46,195 bases of DNA from Thermomonas sp. (GTDB lineage Bacteria > Pseudomonadota > Gammaproteobacteria > Xanthomonadales > Xanthomonadaceae), in assembly GCF_025993755.1 (NCBI RefSeq), contig NZ_JAMQHN010000062.1, forward strand, positions 1 to 46,195, read 5' to 3'. Position 1 is the stretch's first letter. Each line of letters opens with the position of its first letter. The position numbers were made by a program, and so were the translations under genes. Shown here piece by piece: positions 20,622 to 28,326 of this stretch. The notes below the pieces were generated by a model. The model did not search any database, was not told where the DNA came from, and saw only the letters and a program-made list of their open reading frames with translations.

Positions 20622-21200
20622 TCACTTCATCTGCGACGCGGCAAAGTCCCAGTTGACCAGATTCCAGAACGCTTCGAGGTACTTCGGGCGGGCGTTGCGG
20701 TAGTCGATGTAGTAGGCGTGTTCCCACACGTCGCAGGTCAGCAGTGGCGTGTCCTGCCCGGTCACCGGCGTGGCGGCGTTGGGCGTGCTCGCCAGCGCCA
20801 GCGTGCCGTCGGGACGCTGCACCAGCCAGGCCCAGCCGGAGCCGAAGGTGCCGACGGCGGTCTTGGTGAACTCTTCCTTGAACTTGGCGAAGCTGCCGAA
20901 GGCGGCATCGATGGCCTCAAGCAGCTTGCCGGTCGGCTCGCCGCCGCCGTTCGGCTTCAGGCAGTTCCAGTAGAAGCTGTGGTTCCACACCTGCGCGGCG
21001 TTGTTGAACATCCCGCCCTGCGCCTTGCGGATGATCGCGACCAGATCGAGATCGGCGAACTCGGTGCCCTCGATCATCTTGTTGAGGTTGGTGACGTAGC
21101 CCTGATGGTGCTTGCCGTAGTGGAAGTCGATTGTTTCCGCGGAAATGTGCGGTTCCAGCGCGTTGTGGGCATAGGGCAGGGCAGGCAGTTCGATGGCCAT
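20622..21200 (-). CDS. sodB: superoxide dismutase [Fe]
   Basis: SodB dismutates superoxide in the cytoplasm. The product has 192 residues from the ATG at 21200, which GGAG precedes by nine bases; an upstream ATG would add seven residues. The metal ligands His27, His74, Asp157 and His161 all lie in canonical motifs ([24 protein letters not shown]). The active-site Gln70 in NNAAQVWNH is typical of iron rather than manganese enzymes. It is divergent from grxD, across a gap with a palindromic TACAAT pair. Confidence 0.96.
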   Translation of the reverse strand: MAIELPALPYAHNALEPHISAETIDFHYGKHHQGYVTNLNKMIEGTEFADLDLVAIIRKAQGGMFNNAAQVWNHSFYWNCLKPNGGGEPTGKLLEAIDAAFGSFAKFKEEFTKTAVGTFGSGWAWLVQRPDGTLALASTPNAATPVTGQDTPLLTCDVWEHAYYIDYRNARPKYLEAFWNLVNWDFAASQMK

Positions 21201-21255
21201 GGGCGGATTCTCCATTTGCATGGGTGGGAAGGGCGGCCGTGGCCGCGCGACGCAT

Positions 21256-21272
21256 TACAATGACGGATTGTA
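21256..21272. promoter_or_regulatory. divergent TACAAT...ATTGTA palindrome between sodB and grxD
   Basis: TACAAT-GACGG-ATTGTA is a perfect inverted repeat with a five-base centre. Each half looks like a -10 box on one strand, so it may be overlapping back-to-back promoters, or an operator. No convincing -35 box is seen on either side. The setting is the divergent gap between sodB and grxD. Confidence 0.4.
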
Positions 21273-21330
21273 GCGGGCGATGCCGTGGTCGCCCCGTGAA
21301 GCGGCCATGCCGCGAACCTGCAGGAGTCCA

Positions 21331-21657
21331 GTGGTGCCGACCGTGAGCGAGCGCATTCGCGCCGAAATCGACAGCCATCCCGTCGTGCTGTTCATGAAGG
21401 GAACGCCCGAGTACCCGATGTGCGGCTATTCGAGCCGCGCCGTGCAGGCGCTGCAGGGCGCGGGCGCCGAGGAACTGCACACGTTCAACGTGCTGGAAGA
21501 CCCGGAAATCCGCGCCAACCTGCCGCGCTTCTCCGACTGGCCCACCTTCCCGCAGCTGTACGTGCAGGGCGAGCTGATCGGCGGCTGCGACATCATCGTC
21601 GAACTGGCCGAATCCGGCGACCTGGCGCGCATGCTCGCGGACGTGCGCAAGCCGTGA
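21331..21657 (+). CDS. grxD: monothiol glutaredoxin, Grx4 family
   Basis: This glutaredoxin binds and delivers [2Fe-2S] clusters, with glutathione as co-ligand. The product has 108 residues if the GTG at 21331 is used; GGAG lies four bases upstream, and the adjacent GTG at 21334 is equally possible. KGTPEYPMCGYS holds the single active-site Cys31. The usual motif is CGFS, so CGYS is a conservative variant. WPTFPQLYV and GGCDII are the glutathione-binding signatures. The SDR gene downstream overlaps the stop by four bases. Confidence 0.93.
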   Translation: MVPTVSERIRAEIDSHPVVLFMKGTPEYPMCGYSSRAVQALQGAGAEELHTFNVLEDPEIRANLPRFSDWPTFPQLYVQGELIGGCDIIVELAESGDLARMLADVRKP

Positions 21658-22418
21658 GTGCGCAAGACAGCCTGAAGGATCGCGTCGTCCTGATCGCCGG
21701 CGCGGCCGGCGGTCTCGGTTCCGCTGCTGCCGTGGCCTGCGCTGCGGCCGGCGCCAGCGTGATCCTGCTCGGGCGCAAGGTGCGCGCGCTCAACAAGGTG
21801 TACGAATCGGTCAAGGCGGCCGGTCCCGATCCCATGCTCTATCCGATGGATCTGGAAGGCGCCGTGCCGGACGATTTCGATCAGCTTGCGCAGGCCATCG
21901 ACGGCGAATTCGGTCGCCTCGACGGCCTGCTGCACTGCGCCGCCGAATTCCGCGCGCTGACCCCGCTGGCGCACACCGATCCGGCTGACTTCGCACGCGC
22001 CATCCACGTCGACCTGACCGCGCGCTGGTGGCTCACCCAGGCCTGCCTGCCGCTGCTGGCGAAATCCGACGCCGGCGCCGCGGTGTTCGTGCTCGACACG
22101 CCGGAAAGGCGCGGCAAGCCCGGGGCCGCCGGCGCCTTCTGGGGCGGCTATGGCCTGGCGCAAAGCGCGCAGGCGGCGCTGGTGCCGATGCTGCAGGCCG
22201 AACTGGGCGCCTCCGGACCGCGCATCTCCGGCCTGCGCCCCGGCCCGATGCGCACGGGACTGCGCGCCGCCGCCTACCAGCTCAACGTCGATCCCGAAGC
22301 GCGCCCCGCCGCCGACTACGCCCCGGCCTGCGTGGAACTGCTGGCCGCCACCGGCGCCGCGTGGCGCGGGAAGATCCGCGATCTTCAGGAGCCGCTCGCA
22401 GTGGCCGATCCGGCATGA
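21654..22418 (+). CDS. YciK-like short-chain dehydrogenase with altered active site
   Basis: The product has 254 residues, read from a GTG that overlaps the grxD stop (GTGA); a later start is possible. The NAD(P) fold is clear: VVLIAGAAGGLGSAAA supplies the glycine-rich TGxxxGxG-like loop, followed by LLHCAAEF in place of NNAG and the late LRPGPMRTGL. The catalytic YxxxK is changed: the region reads YGLAQS, so the Lys position is Gln, and the Ser position reads LDT. The family context (near grxD in relatives) suggests YciK, but the missing Lys questions any dehydrogenase activity. It overlaps the following marC-like gene by four bases. Confidence 0.8.
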   Translation: MSAQDSLKDRVVLIAGAAGGLGSAAAVACAAAGASVILLGRKVRALNKVYESVKAAGPDPMLYPMDLEGAVPDDFDQLAQAIDGEFGRLDGLLHCAAEFRALTPLAHTDPADFARAIHVDLTARWWLTQACLPLLAKSDAGAAVFVLDTPERRGKPGAAGAFWGGYGLAQSAQAALVPMLQAELGASGPRISGLRPGPMRTGLRAAAYQLNVDPEARPAADYAPACVELLAATGAAWRGKIRDLQEPLAVADPA

Positions 22419-23008
22419 CCATCACCTCGGCCGCGCTGCTGCTGTTCTTCATCCTCGATCCGCTGGGCAACATCCCGGTCCTCCTCGGCCTGTTCAAGGG
22501 GATTCCGGCCGCGCGCCAGCGCCGCATCCTCGCGCGCGAGCTGGTGATCGCGCTGGTGGTGCTGATGCTGTTCCTGTGGGGCGGCCAGCACGTCCTGTCG
22601 CTGATGCACCTGCGCCAGGAATCGGTGTCGATCGCCGGCGGCATCGTGCTGTTCCTGATCGGCCTGCGGATGATCTTCCCGACCGCCGAAGGCGTGATGG
22701 GCGACGTGCCCGGCGGGGAACCCTTCATCGTCCCGGTGGCCATCCCGATGATCGCCGGCCCCTCGGGCATGGCCGCGGTGATGCTGCTGGGCAGCCAGCA
22801 CCCGGCGCGGATGGGCGAGTGGATGCTGGCCCTGGCCCTGGCCTGGGGTGCGACCGCGCTCATCCTGCTGTGCGCGCCCTGGCTGCAGAAACTGCTGGGC
22901 AACCGCGCCCTGACCGCCGTCGAACGGCTGATGGGCATGGTGATCGTTGCGCTGTCGGTGCAGATGTTCCTCGACGGCGTGGCCAGCTATCTGCATCCGC
23001 CGGGCTGA
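22415..23008 (+). CDS. MarC family integral membrane protein (YhgN-like)
   Basis: The product has 197 residues with about six hydrophobic segments and no long soluble part. The opening LFFILDPLGNIPVLLGL is the MarC/YhgN signature, and it is mirrored by IPMIAGPSGMAAV in the second half, the internal repeat typical of this family. The function of the family is not settled; early links to multiple antibiotic resistance were not upheld. The start overlaps the SDR stop (ATGA). Confidence 0.9.
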   Translation: MTITSAALLLFFILDPLGNIPVLLGLFKGIPAARQRRILARELVIALVVLMLFLWGGQHVLSLMHLRQESVSIAGGIVLFLIGLRMIFPTAEGVMGDVPGGEPFIVPVAIPMIAGPSGMAAVMLLGSQHPARMGEWMLALALAWGATALILLCAPWLQKLLGNRALTAVERLMGMVIVALSVQMFLDGVASYLHPPG

Positions 23009-23357
23009 GACAGCCGGAAGCCGGGAGCCGGTTCCAAAGGACTCAGGCCCAGTACTCGCCGGCTGCGCGAGGCACGATGGCTCCAACGATGTGCCTCCAC
23101 ATGGACCCTCATATTCCCGTCATTTCAGCCGGTCAGCATCCCTGCGTACGCCTCGCGTGAGGCCGTGCGGCAAGCCGGATACATGATCCAGGGCACGTTC
23201 GCGGGCTTCAGGCCGTGTTAAACTTCCGTAACGGCGTACCCGTGCGTACGGCGTAGGGGTTGCATCCGATTTCGTCCCACGATGCCTGTCGGCGGTACCA
23301 GTGCAGCGTGCGGGGCGTGTCGGGCTCTTTATTCCGTCCATCTCCAGAGACCACACA
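23009..23357 (+). other. upstream region of the Oar-like receptor
   Basis: This 349-base gap contains no gene I can support. The part nearest the receptor (23215-23280) is less GC-rich and contains TTAAACTTCCGTAAC and a partly palindromic stretch, CGTACCCGTGCGTACG. It is a plausible promoter or leader, but I cannot pair -35 and -10 boxes with confidence. Confidence 0.4.
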
Positions 23358-26300
23358 ATGAATCGCAAGAATCGCGTCCGGCTGTCGAAGCTCTCGCTGG
23401 GTCTGATCGTCGCGCTCGCCGCGGCCCCCGTGTTCGCGCAAAGCACCTCGTCCGGCGTCGGTGGTTTGGTGACGGGCGCCAACGGCCAGCCTGTGGCGGG
23501 TGCCCAGGTGACGATCACCCATGTCGAGTCCGGCACGGTCAGCCGTGCCGTCACTGACGCCAGCGGTCGCTACAACGCCCGCGGCCTGCGCGTCGGCGGT
23601 CCGTACACGATCACCGTCACCAAGGAAGGTGAGGGGACCAAGACCGAGGAGAACGTCTACCTCGACCTGAACCAGGTGTCCACCGTCAATGCGACCTTCG
23701 GTACGGCTGGCGCCACTGAGCTGGGGACGGTGGTGGTACTCGGGAATGCGGGCAATGTCTTCGACCAGAACAACAAGGGCACCGGGACTTCGGTCAGCGG
23801 GCGCCAGCTCGAGACCGCGGTCAGCGGCAATCGCTCGCTCGACGACATCGCGCGACTGGATCCGCGGATCACCGTCACCGACCAGAACGACGGTTCGATT
23901 TCAGTCGCAGGCCAGAACAACCGCTACAACAACATCAGCGTGGACGGTTTGTCCGTCAACGATCCGTTCGGCCTGAATTCGAATGGCCTGGGCTTCACCG
24001 GATCGCCGATCTCGGCGGACACCATCGCCGCCTACGACATCAAGATTTCCGAGTTCGACGTCGGCACCGATTCCGTCGGCGCGAACATCAATGCGGTCAC
24101 GCGTTCGGGCACCAACGAGTTCCACGGCTCCCTGTACTACACCTTGACCGATGCCGGGAGCATGGTGGGTCGCCTCGGCGGTCCGCGCTATCGCGGGTTC
24201 GACCAGAATCGCACCTGGGGCGTCACCTTGGGCGGGCCGATCGTCAAGGACACCCTGTACTTCTACCTGAGTGTCGAGGATCAGAAGATCGACGGCATAT
24301 CCGGGGTCGGCGCCGATGCCGTCAGCAACGGCATCCTGACCGCGCAGCAGGTCAATGAAGTTGCCGCGGCATTCGATGCCATCGGCATCAAGGCCGGGAC
24401 CTACGGTGCCGCGACGTCCGTCGCCCTGCAGAACCGGCGTTATCTGGCCAAGTTGGACTGGAACATCAACGATAACCATCGCGCCAGTTTCACCTACCAG
24501 CGCACCGAGGAAACCAAGCCGACGCCGTACGCCAGCTATGCGCGCGCCACCAGCGCCATCCTGCCCAGCAACTGGTACACCGTCTCGACCACCACCAACA
24601 ACTACTCGGTCCAGTTGTTCAGCGACTGGACGGAAAACTTCAGCACCGAGCTGAAGATCGGCTACCAGCGATTCCTCGGAAACAACGGTGCTGCGGTCAA
24701 CCAGCCGGAAGTCTTTGCGTGCTTCACGGCGGTCGCTTCGCAGTGCGCCAACTATGCCCCGAACTCTTCGGCGCCGTGGGTCATCGGCGGTGAGGATCGC
24801 TATCGTCATGAAAATTCGATCGACAGCACCCGGGTCACCGGCAGCCTGATCGGCACCTATTACGCCGGCGATCACGTGATCAAGGCGGGCGTGGATTTCC
24901 TGAGCAACCGCGTCGCCAACGTCTTCGGCCAGCTGTTGAACGGCTCCTACGGGTTCATCGACAAGAACGGCAATGGCACGCCGGTGGACGAGATCCTCGC
25001 GGGCAATTACAACACGTTCGTCAAGAATTACCTGCCGACCGGCGTCACCCTGGGCGATATCGCGGGCACCTGGAAGTACACCCAGATCAGCCCGTTCATC
25101 CAGGACACCTGGCAGGTCAACGACAACCTCTCGCTCATGTTCGGCCTGCGCCTCAACTCCCCGCGGGCCGATCACGCCCCGCCGGTGGCCATTGAGAGCA
25201 CGACCAATCCTCCGCCGGGCACGACGCCGGGTTCGCCGGTCTGGGAAAGCCGCTTCGGCTATACCAGCGGGACGACCCTGGGCTCGAAGAATCGCGTCTG
25301 GGAACCGCGTTTTGCCTTCAATTACACCTTCGACACCCAGCGTCACATGCAGCTTCGTGGTGGCATCGGCCTGTTCCAGACCGTGCCGCCCTACGTCTGG
25401 CTGACCAACCCTTATACCAACAATGGTGTCACCTCGACCAAGCAGTACACGAGCTCGAATCCGGCCGCCGATCCATTCAGCCCGGATCCGAACAACCAGC
25501 CCGGCCCGACGGCTGCTGCCGCAGGACAGTGCGCGACCAACGCGACCTGCCAGATCGACGTGCTTGACCCGGACTTCAAGCTGCCGACGGCCTGGAAATT
25601 CAGCCTGGGCTACGACGTCGAACTGCCCTGGGGCCTGGTGGGCACCCTGGAATATCAGCGGATCAAGGCGCGTGATGCCATCGATTACCTGATCCCGAAC
25701 GTGGGCGTGCCCAAGGGCAAGCTGCCCGACGGCCGCGATTCCTACTGGGTGACGTATCCGAACCCGAGCCCGACCCAGATCGGCAGCGGCACCAACAACG
25801 GCAAGTTCCCTGAAATCAACACCCGTTCGACGCTGCTGACGAATACCAGCGGCGGCCACACCGATGTGTTCACGATGTCCGTGAGCCGGGCCATGTCGAA
25901 CGGTTTCAGCGGCAATGCCAGCATCACCTGGACCAACAGCACCGAAGTCAATCCGGGAACCTCGTCGCAGGCGTATTCCAATTACAACTATGTTGCCCGC
26001 GTCAATCCCAACGATTCGGTGGAGGCCGCTTCGCGTTTCGAGATCCCGCTGTCGTTCAAGGCTTCGTTGAACTGGGAGCGCGCGTTCTGGGGCGACAACA
26101 AGACCTCGGTCTCGCTGTATTTCAACGCGCATTCCGGCCAGCCCTACAGCTGGACCTTCGGCACCGACGTCAACGGCGATGGCGTCGCCAACGTGGACCT
26201 GGCCTACATCCCGCTGGTCAACGATCCGATCGTCACCTACAAGCCCGGAACGACGGCCGCCCAGATCCAGGCGTTCCAGGACTTCATCGAAGGCGATGCC

Positions 26301-26672
26301 TACCTGCGCTCCCACCGGGGCCAGATCGCCCGCCGTAACGCCGCGCACCAGCCGTGGGTGCAGCAACTGGATATCGGATTCCAGCAGGAGTTCCCCGGTT
26401 TCTTCAACGGCAACAAGATCGTGGTACGGCTCGACATCTACAACTTCTTGAACATGCTGGACAAGGACTGGGGCCAGCAGGATGGCGTCGGCTTCTTCGG
26501 GACCCGTCGTCTGGCCAACGTGGCCGATGTGACGGGTGGCCAGTACGTCTATGACCTTGGGTCGCCGACCAGCCCCAGTTGGCAGCAGTTTGGCACCTAT
26601 GACACCTACGCCAACCCCGCGCGCGTGATTTCGCGCTGGCAGGCGCTGCTGACGATCCGCTACAAGTTCTGA
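23358..26672 (+). CDS. Oar-like TonB-dependent outer-membrane receptor
   Basis: The product has 1104 residues. The signal peptide ends at VFA (residue 27). A CarboxypepD_reg-like domain (about 32-115) follows: GQPVAGAQVTITH ... DASGRYNARGL. Then come a TonB plug (about 130-230, LDDIARLDPRITV and NNISVDGLSVND) and a long beta-barrel ending with aromatic TIRYKF. The domain order and the phrase INAVTRSGTNEFHGSLY are those of Oar proteins, which import or translocate unknown substrates in Myxococcus, Bacteroidetes and Xanthomonadaceae. A ribosome binding site is poor (AGAGACC). The gene stands alone, followed by a strong terminator, so its ligand cannot be inferred from neighbours. Confidence 0.92.
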   Translation: MNRKNRVRLSKLSLGLIVALAAAPVFAQSTSSGVGGLVTGANGQPVAGAQVTITHVESGTVSRAVTDASGRYNARGLRVGGPYTITVTKEGEGTKTEENVYLDLNQVSTVNATFGTAGATELGTVVVLGNAGNVFDQNNKGTGTSVSGRQLETAVSGNRSLDDIARLDPRITVTDQNDGSISVAGQNNRYNNISVDGLSVNDPFGLNSNGLGFTGSPISADTIAAYDIKISEFDVGTDSVGANINAVTRSGTNEFHGSLYYTLTDAGSMVGRLGGPRYRGFDQNRTWGVTLGGPIVKDTLYFYLSVEDQKIDGISGVGADAVSNGILTAQQVNEVAAAFDAIGIKAGTYGAATSVALQNRRYLAKLDWNINDNHRASFTYQRTEETKPTPYASYARATSAILPSNWYTVSTTTNNYSVQLFSDWTENFSTELKIGYQRFLGNNGAAVNQPEVFACFTAVASQCANYAPNSSAPWVIGGEDRYRHENSIDSTRVTGSLIGTYYAGDHVIKAGVDFLSNRVANVFGQLLNGSYGFIDKNGNGTPVDEILAGNYNTFVKNYLPTGVTLGDIAGTWKYTQISPFIQDTWQVNDNLSLMFGLRLNSPRADHAPPVAIESTTNPPPGTTPGSPVWESRFGYTSGTTLGSKNRVWEPRFAFNYTFDTQRHMQLRGGIGLFQTVPPYVWLTNPYTNNGVTSTKQYTSSNPAADPFSPDPNNQPGPTAAAAGQCATNATCQIDVLDPDFKLPTAWKFSLGYDVELPWGLVGTLEYQRIKARDAIDYLIPNVGVPKGKLPDGRDSYWVTYPNPSPTQIGSGTNNGKFPEINTRSTLLTNTSGGHTDVFTMSVSRAMSNGFSGNASITWTNSTEVNPGTSSQAYSNYNYVARVNPNDSVEAASRFEIPLSFKASLNWERAFWGDNKTSVSLYFNAHSGQPYSWTFGTDVNGDGVANVDLAYIPLVNDPIVTYKPGTTAAQIQAFQDFIEGDAYLRSHRGQIARRNAAHQPWVQQLDIGFQQEFPGFFNGNKIVVRLDIYNFLNMLDKDWGQQDGVGFFGTRRLANVADVTGGQYVYDLGSPTSPSWQQFGTYDTYANPARVISRWQALLTIRYKF

Positions 26673-26695
26673 TTCGCGGAGTGTCGGCTTCAGAC

Positions 26696-26726
26696 AAACG
26701 CCCGGGTTTTCCCGGGCGTTTTCTTT
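26696..26726 (+). terminator. rho-independent terminator after the Oar-like receptor
   Basis: AAACGCCCGGG pairs perfectly with CCCGGGCGTTT around a TTTT loop and is followed by TCTTT, a classical intrinsic terminator 23 bases after the stop. Confidence 0.93.
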
Positions 26727-26804
26727 GCGCCACCGCGAGCTTTCTTTCCCGGCCATTGGACCGGATGCATCGTGCTTTATGCCCTGGGTTAGACTCTCCG
26801 TCCT

Positions 26805-28205
26805 ATGGATGACCACAACCCGAACATGCCGCAGAGCGCAGCCGGCTCCACCCTCCCCACTGTTTCCACCCACATCTATCCGCGCGGCGCGCTCGACGTG
26901 CTTTCGCGCGAGGAGGTCGCGCGCCTGCGCGATGCGTCCGGCGCCGGACTGCACGACCTGCTGCGCCGCTGCGCGCTGGCGGTGCTCACCTCCGGCAGCG
27001 CCAACGACGATCCGCGCGCCGCCCAGGAGCTGTACCCGCACTTCGACATCGAGGTGAAACAGCAGGACCGCGGCGTGCGGCTGGAGTTGCGCAACGCGCC
27101 GGCGATGGCCTTCGTCGATGGCCAGATCATCCGCGGCGTGGCCGAACTGCTGTTCGCGGTCGTGCGCGACCTGGCCTTCTCCGCGATCGATCCCGACAGC
27201 GCCTCCGAGCCGGACACCACGGGCGGCATCACCGACGCCGTGTTCCGCCTGCTGCGCAACGCGCGGGTGCTGTTTCCGACCGATCCGAACCTGGTGGTGT
27301 GCTGGGGCGGCCATTCGATCGGGCAGGAGGAATACAAGTACACCAAGCAGGTGGGCTACGAGCTGGGCCTGCGCGGTCTGGACATCTGCACCGGCTGCGG
27401 CCCGGGCGCGATGAAGGGGCCGATGAAGGGCGCCACGATCGCCCATGCCAAGCAGCGCCGTCGGCGCACCCGCTACATCGGCATCACCGAGCCGGGGATC
27501 ATCGCGGCGGAATCGCCCAATCCCATCGTCAACCACCTGGTCGTCATGCCGGACATCGAAAAACGCCTCGAAGCGTTCGTTCGCATGGGTCACGGCATCA
27601 TCGTCTTTCCCGGCGGCGTCGGCACCGCCGAGGAAATCCTCTACCTGCTGGGCATCCTGCTGCGCGAGGAAAACGCCCACCTGCGTTTCCCGCTGATCCT
27701 CACCGGCCCGACCGGCGCGGCGCCGTATTTCGAGCAGATCGACCGCTTCATCCGCCTGACGCTGGGCGATGCCGCCGCCGAACGCTACGAGGTGATCGTG
27801 GCCGACCCGCCGCGGGTGGCCTCGCGCATGCGCGCCGGCATCCAGCAGGTGCGCGAGCAGCGCATCGCCCAGAAGGATTCGTTCTTCTTCAACTGGGCGC
27901 TGCAGGTGCCGCTGGAGTTCCAGCAGCCGTTCGCGCCGACTCACGAGCGCATGGCCGCGCTCGACCTGCACCACGGCCGCAAGTCGCACGAACTGGCCGC
28001 CGACCTGCGCCGCGCGTTTTCCGGCATCGTCGCCGGCAACGTCAAGGAATCGGCCATGCAGCAGATCGAGGCCCGCGGCCCGTTCGAGATCAACGGCGAT
28101 CCCGACATCATGCGGGCCCTCGACGCGCTCCTGTGCGCCTTCGTCGCCCAGCGCCGCATGAAGATCTCCGGCGACTACCGGCCTTGCTACCGTGTGGTCG
28201 CCTGA
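26805..28205 (+). CDS. ppnN: nucleotide 5'-monophosphate nucleosidase PpnN (LOG family)
   Basis: PpnN (YgdH) hydrolyses purine and pyrimidine nucleoside monophosphates to base and ribose-5-phosphate, and in E. coli is controlled by (p)ppGpp. The 466-residue product has the PpnN-specific N-terminal extension, then the Rossmann-like LOG domain with CTGCGPGAMKGPMKG and the catalytic PGGVGTAEEILY, and finishes with the family C-terminal region. The length excludes the short cytokinin-activating LOG proteins. TTGGAC and TATGCC about 40 bases upstream are a weak promoter candidate. Confidence 0.93.
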   Translation: MDDHNPNMPQSAAGSTLPTVSTHIYPRGALDVLSREEVARLRDASGAGLHDLLRRCALAVLTSGSANDDPRAAQELYPHFDIEVKQQDRGVRLELRNAPAMAFVDGQIIRGVAELLFAVVRDLAFSAIDPDSASEPDTTGGITDAVFRLLRNARVLFPTDPNLVVCWGGHSIGQEEYKYTKQVGYELGLRGLDICTGCGPGAMKGPMKGATIAHAKQRRRRTRYIGITEPGIIAAESPNPIVNHLVVMPDIEKRLEAFVRMGHGIIVFPGGVGTAEEILYLLGILLREENAHLRFPLILTGPTGAAPYFEQIDRFIRLTLGDAAAERYEVIVADPPRVASRMRAGIQQVREQRIAQKDSFFFNWALQVPLEFQQPFAPTHERMAALDLHHGRKSHELAADLRRAFSGIVAGNVKESAMQQIEARGPFEINGDPDIMRALDALLCAFVAQRRMKISGDYRPCYRVVA

Positions 28206-28326
28206 ACGCGGAGGGGGATGATCCCGACGCTTCAGGGCCCCACCAGGGCTCCAGCGACTCCATTCTCCCTCCCGTGTGATTCGAAACCATCGACCGACCG
28301 TCAAAGCGGGGATCGTCAAGCCATGA

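Noticed and set aside
20690-20710. GTTGCGGTAGTCGATG, resembling ops
   Set aside because: It lies inside sodB on the opposite strand, matches only GCGGTAG and has no polysaccharide operon behind it.
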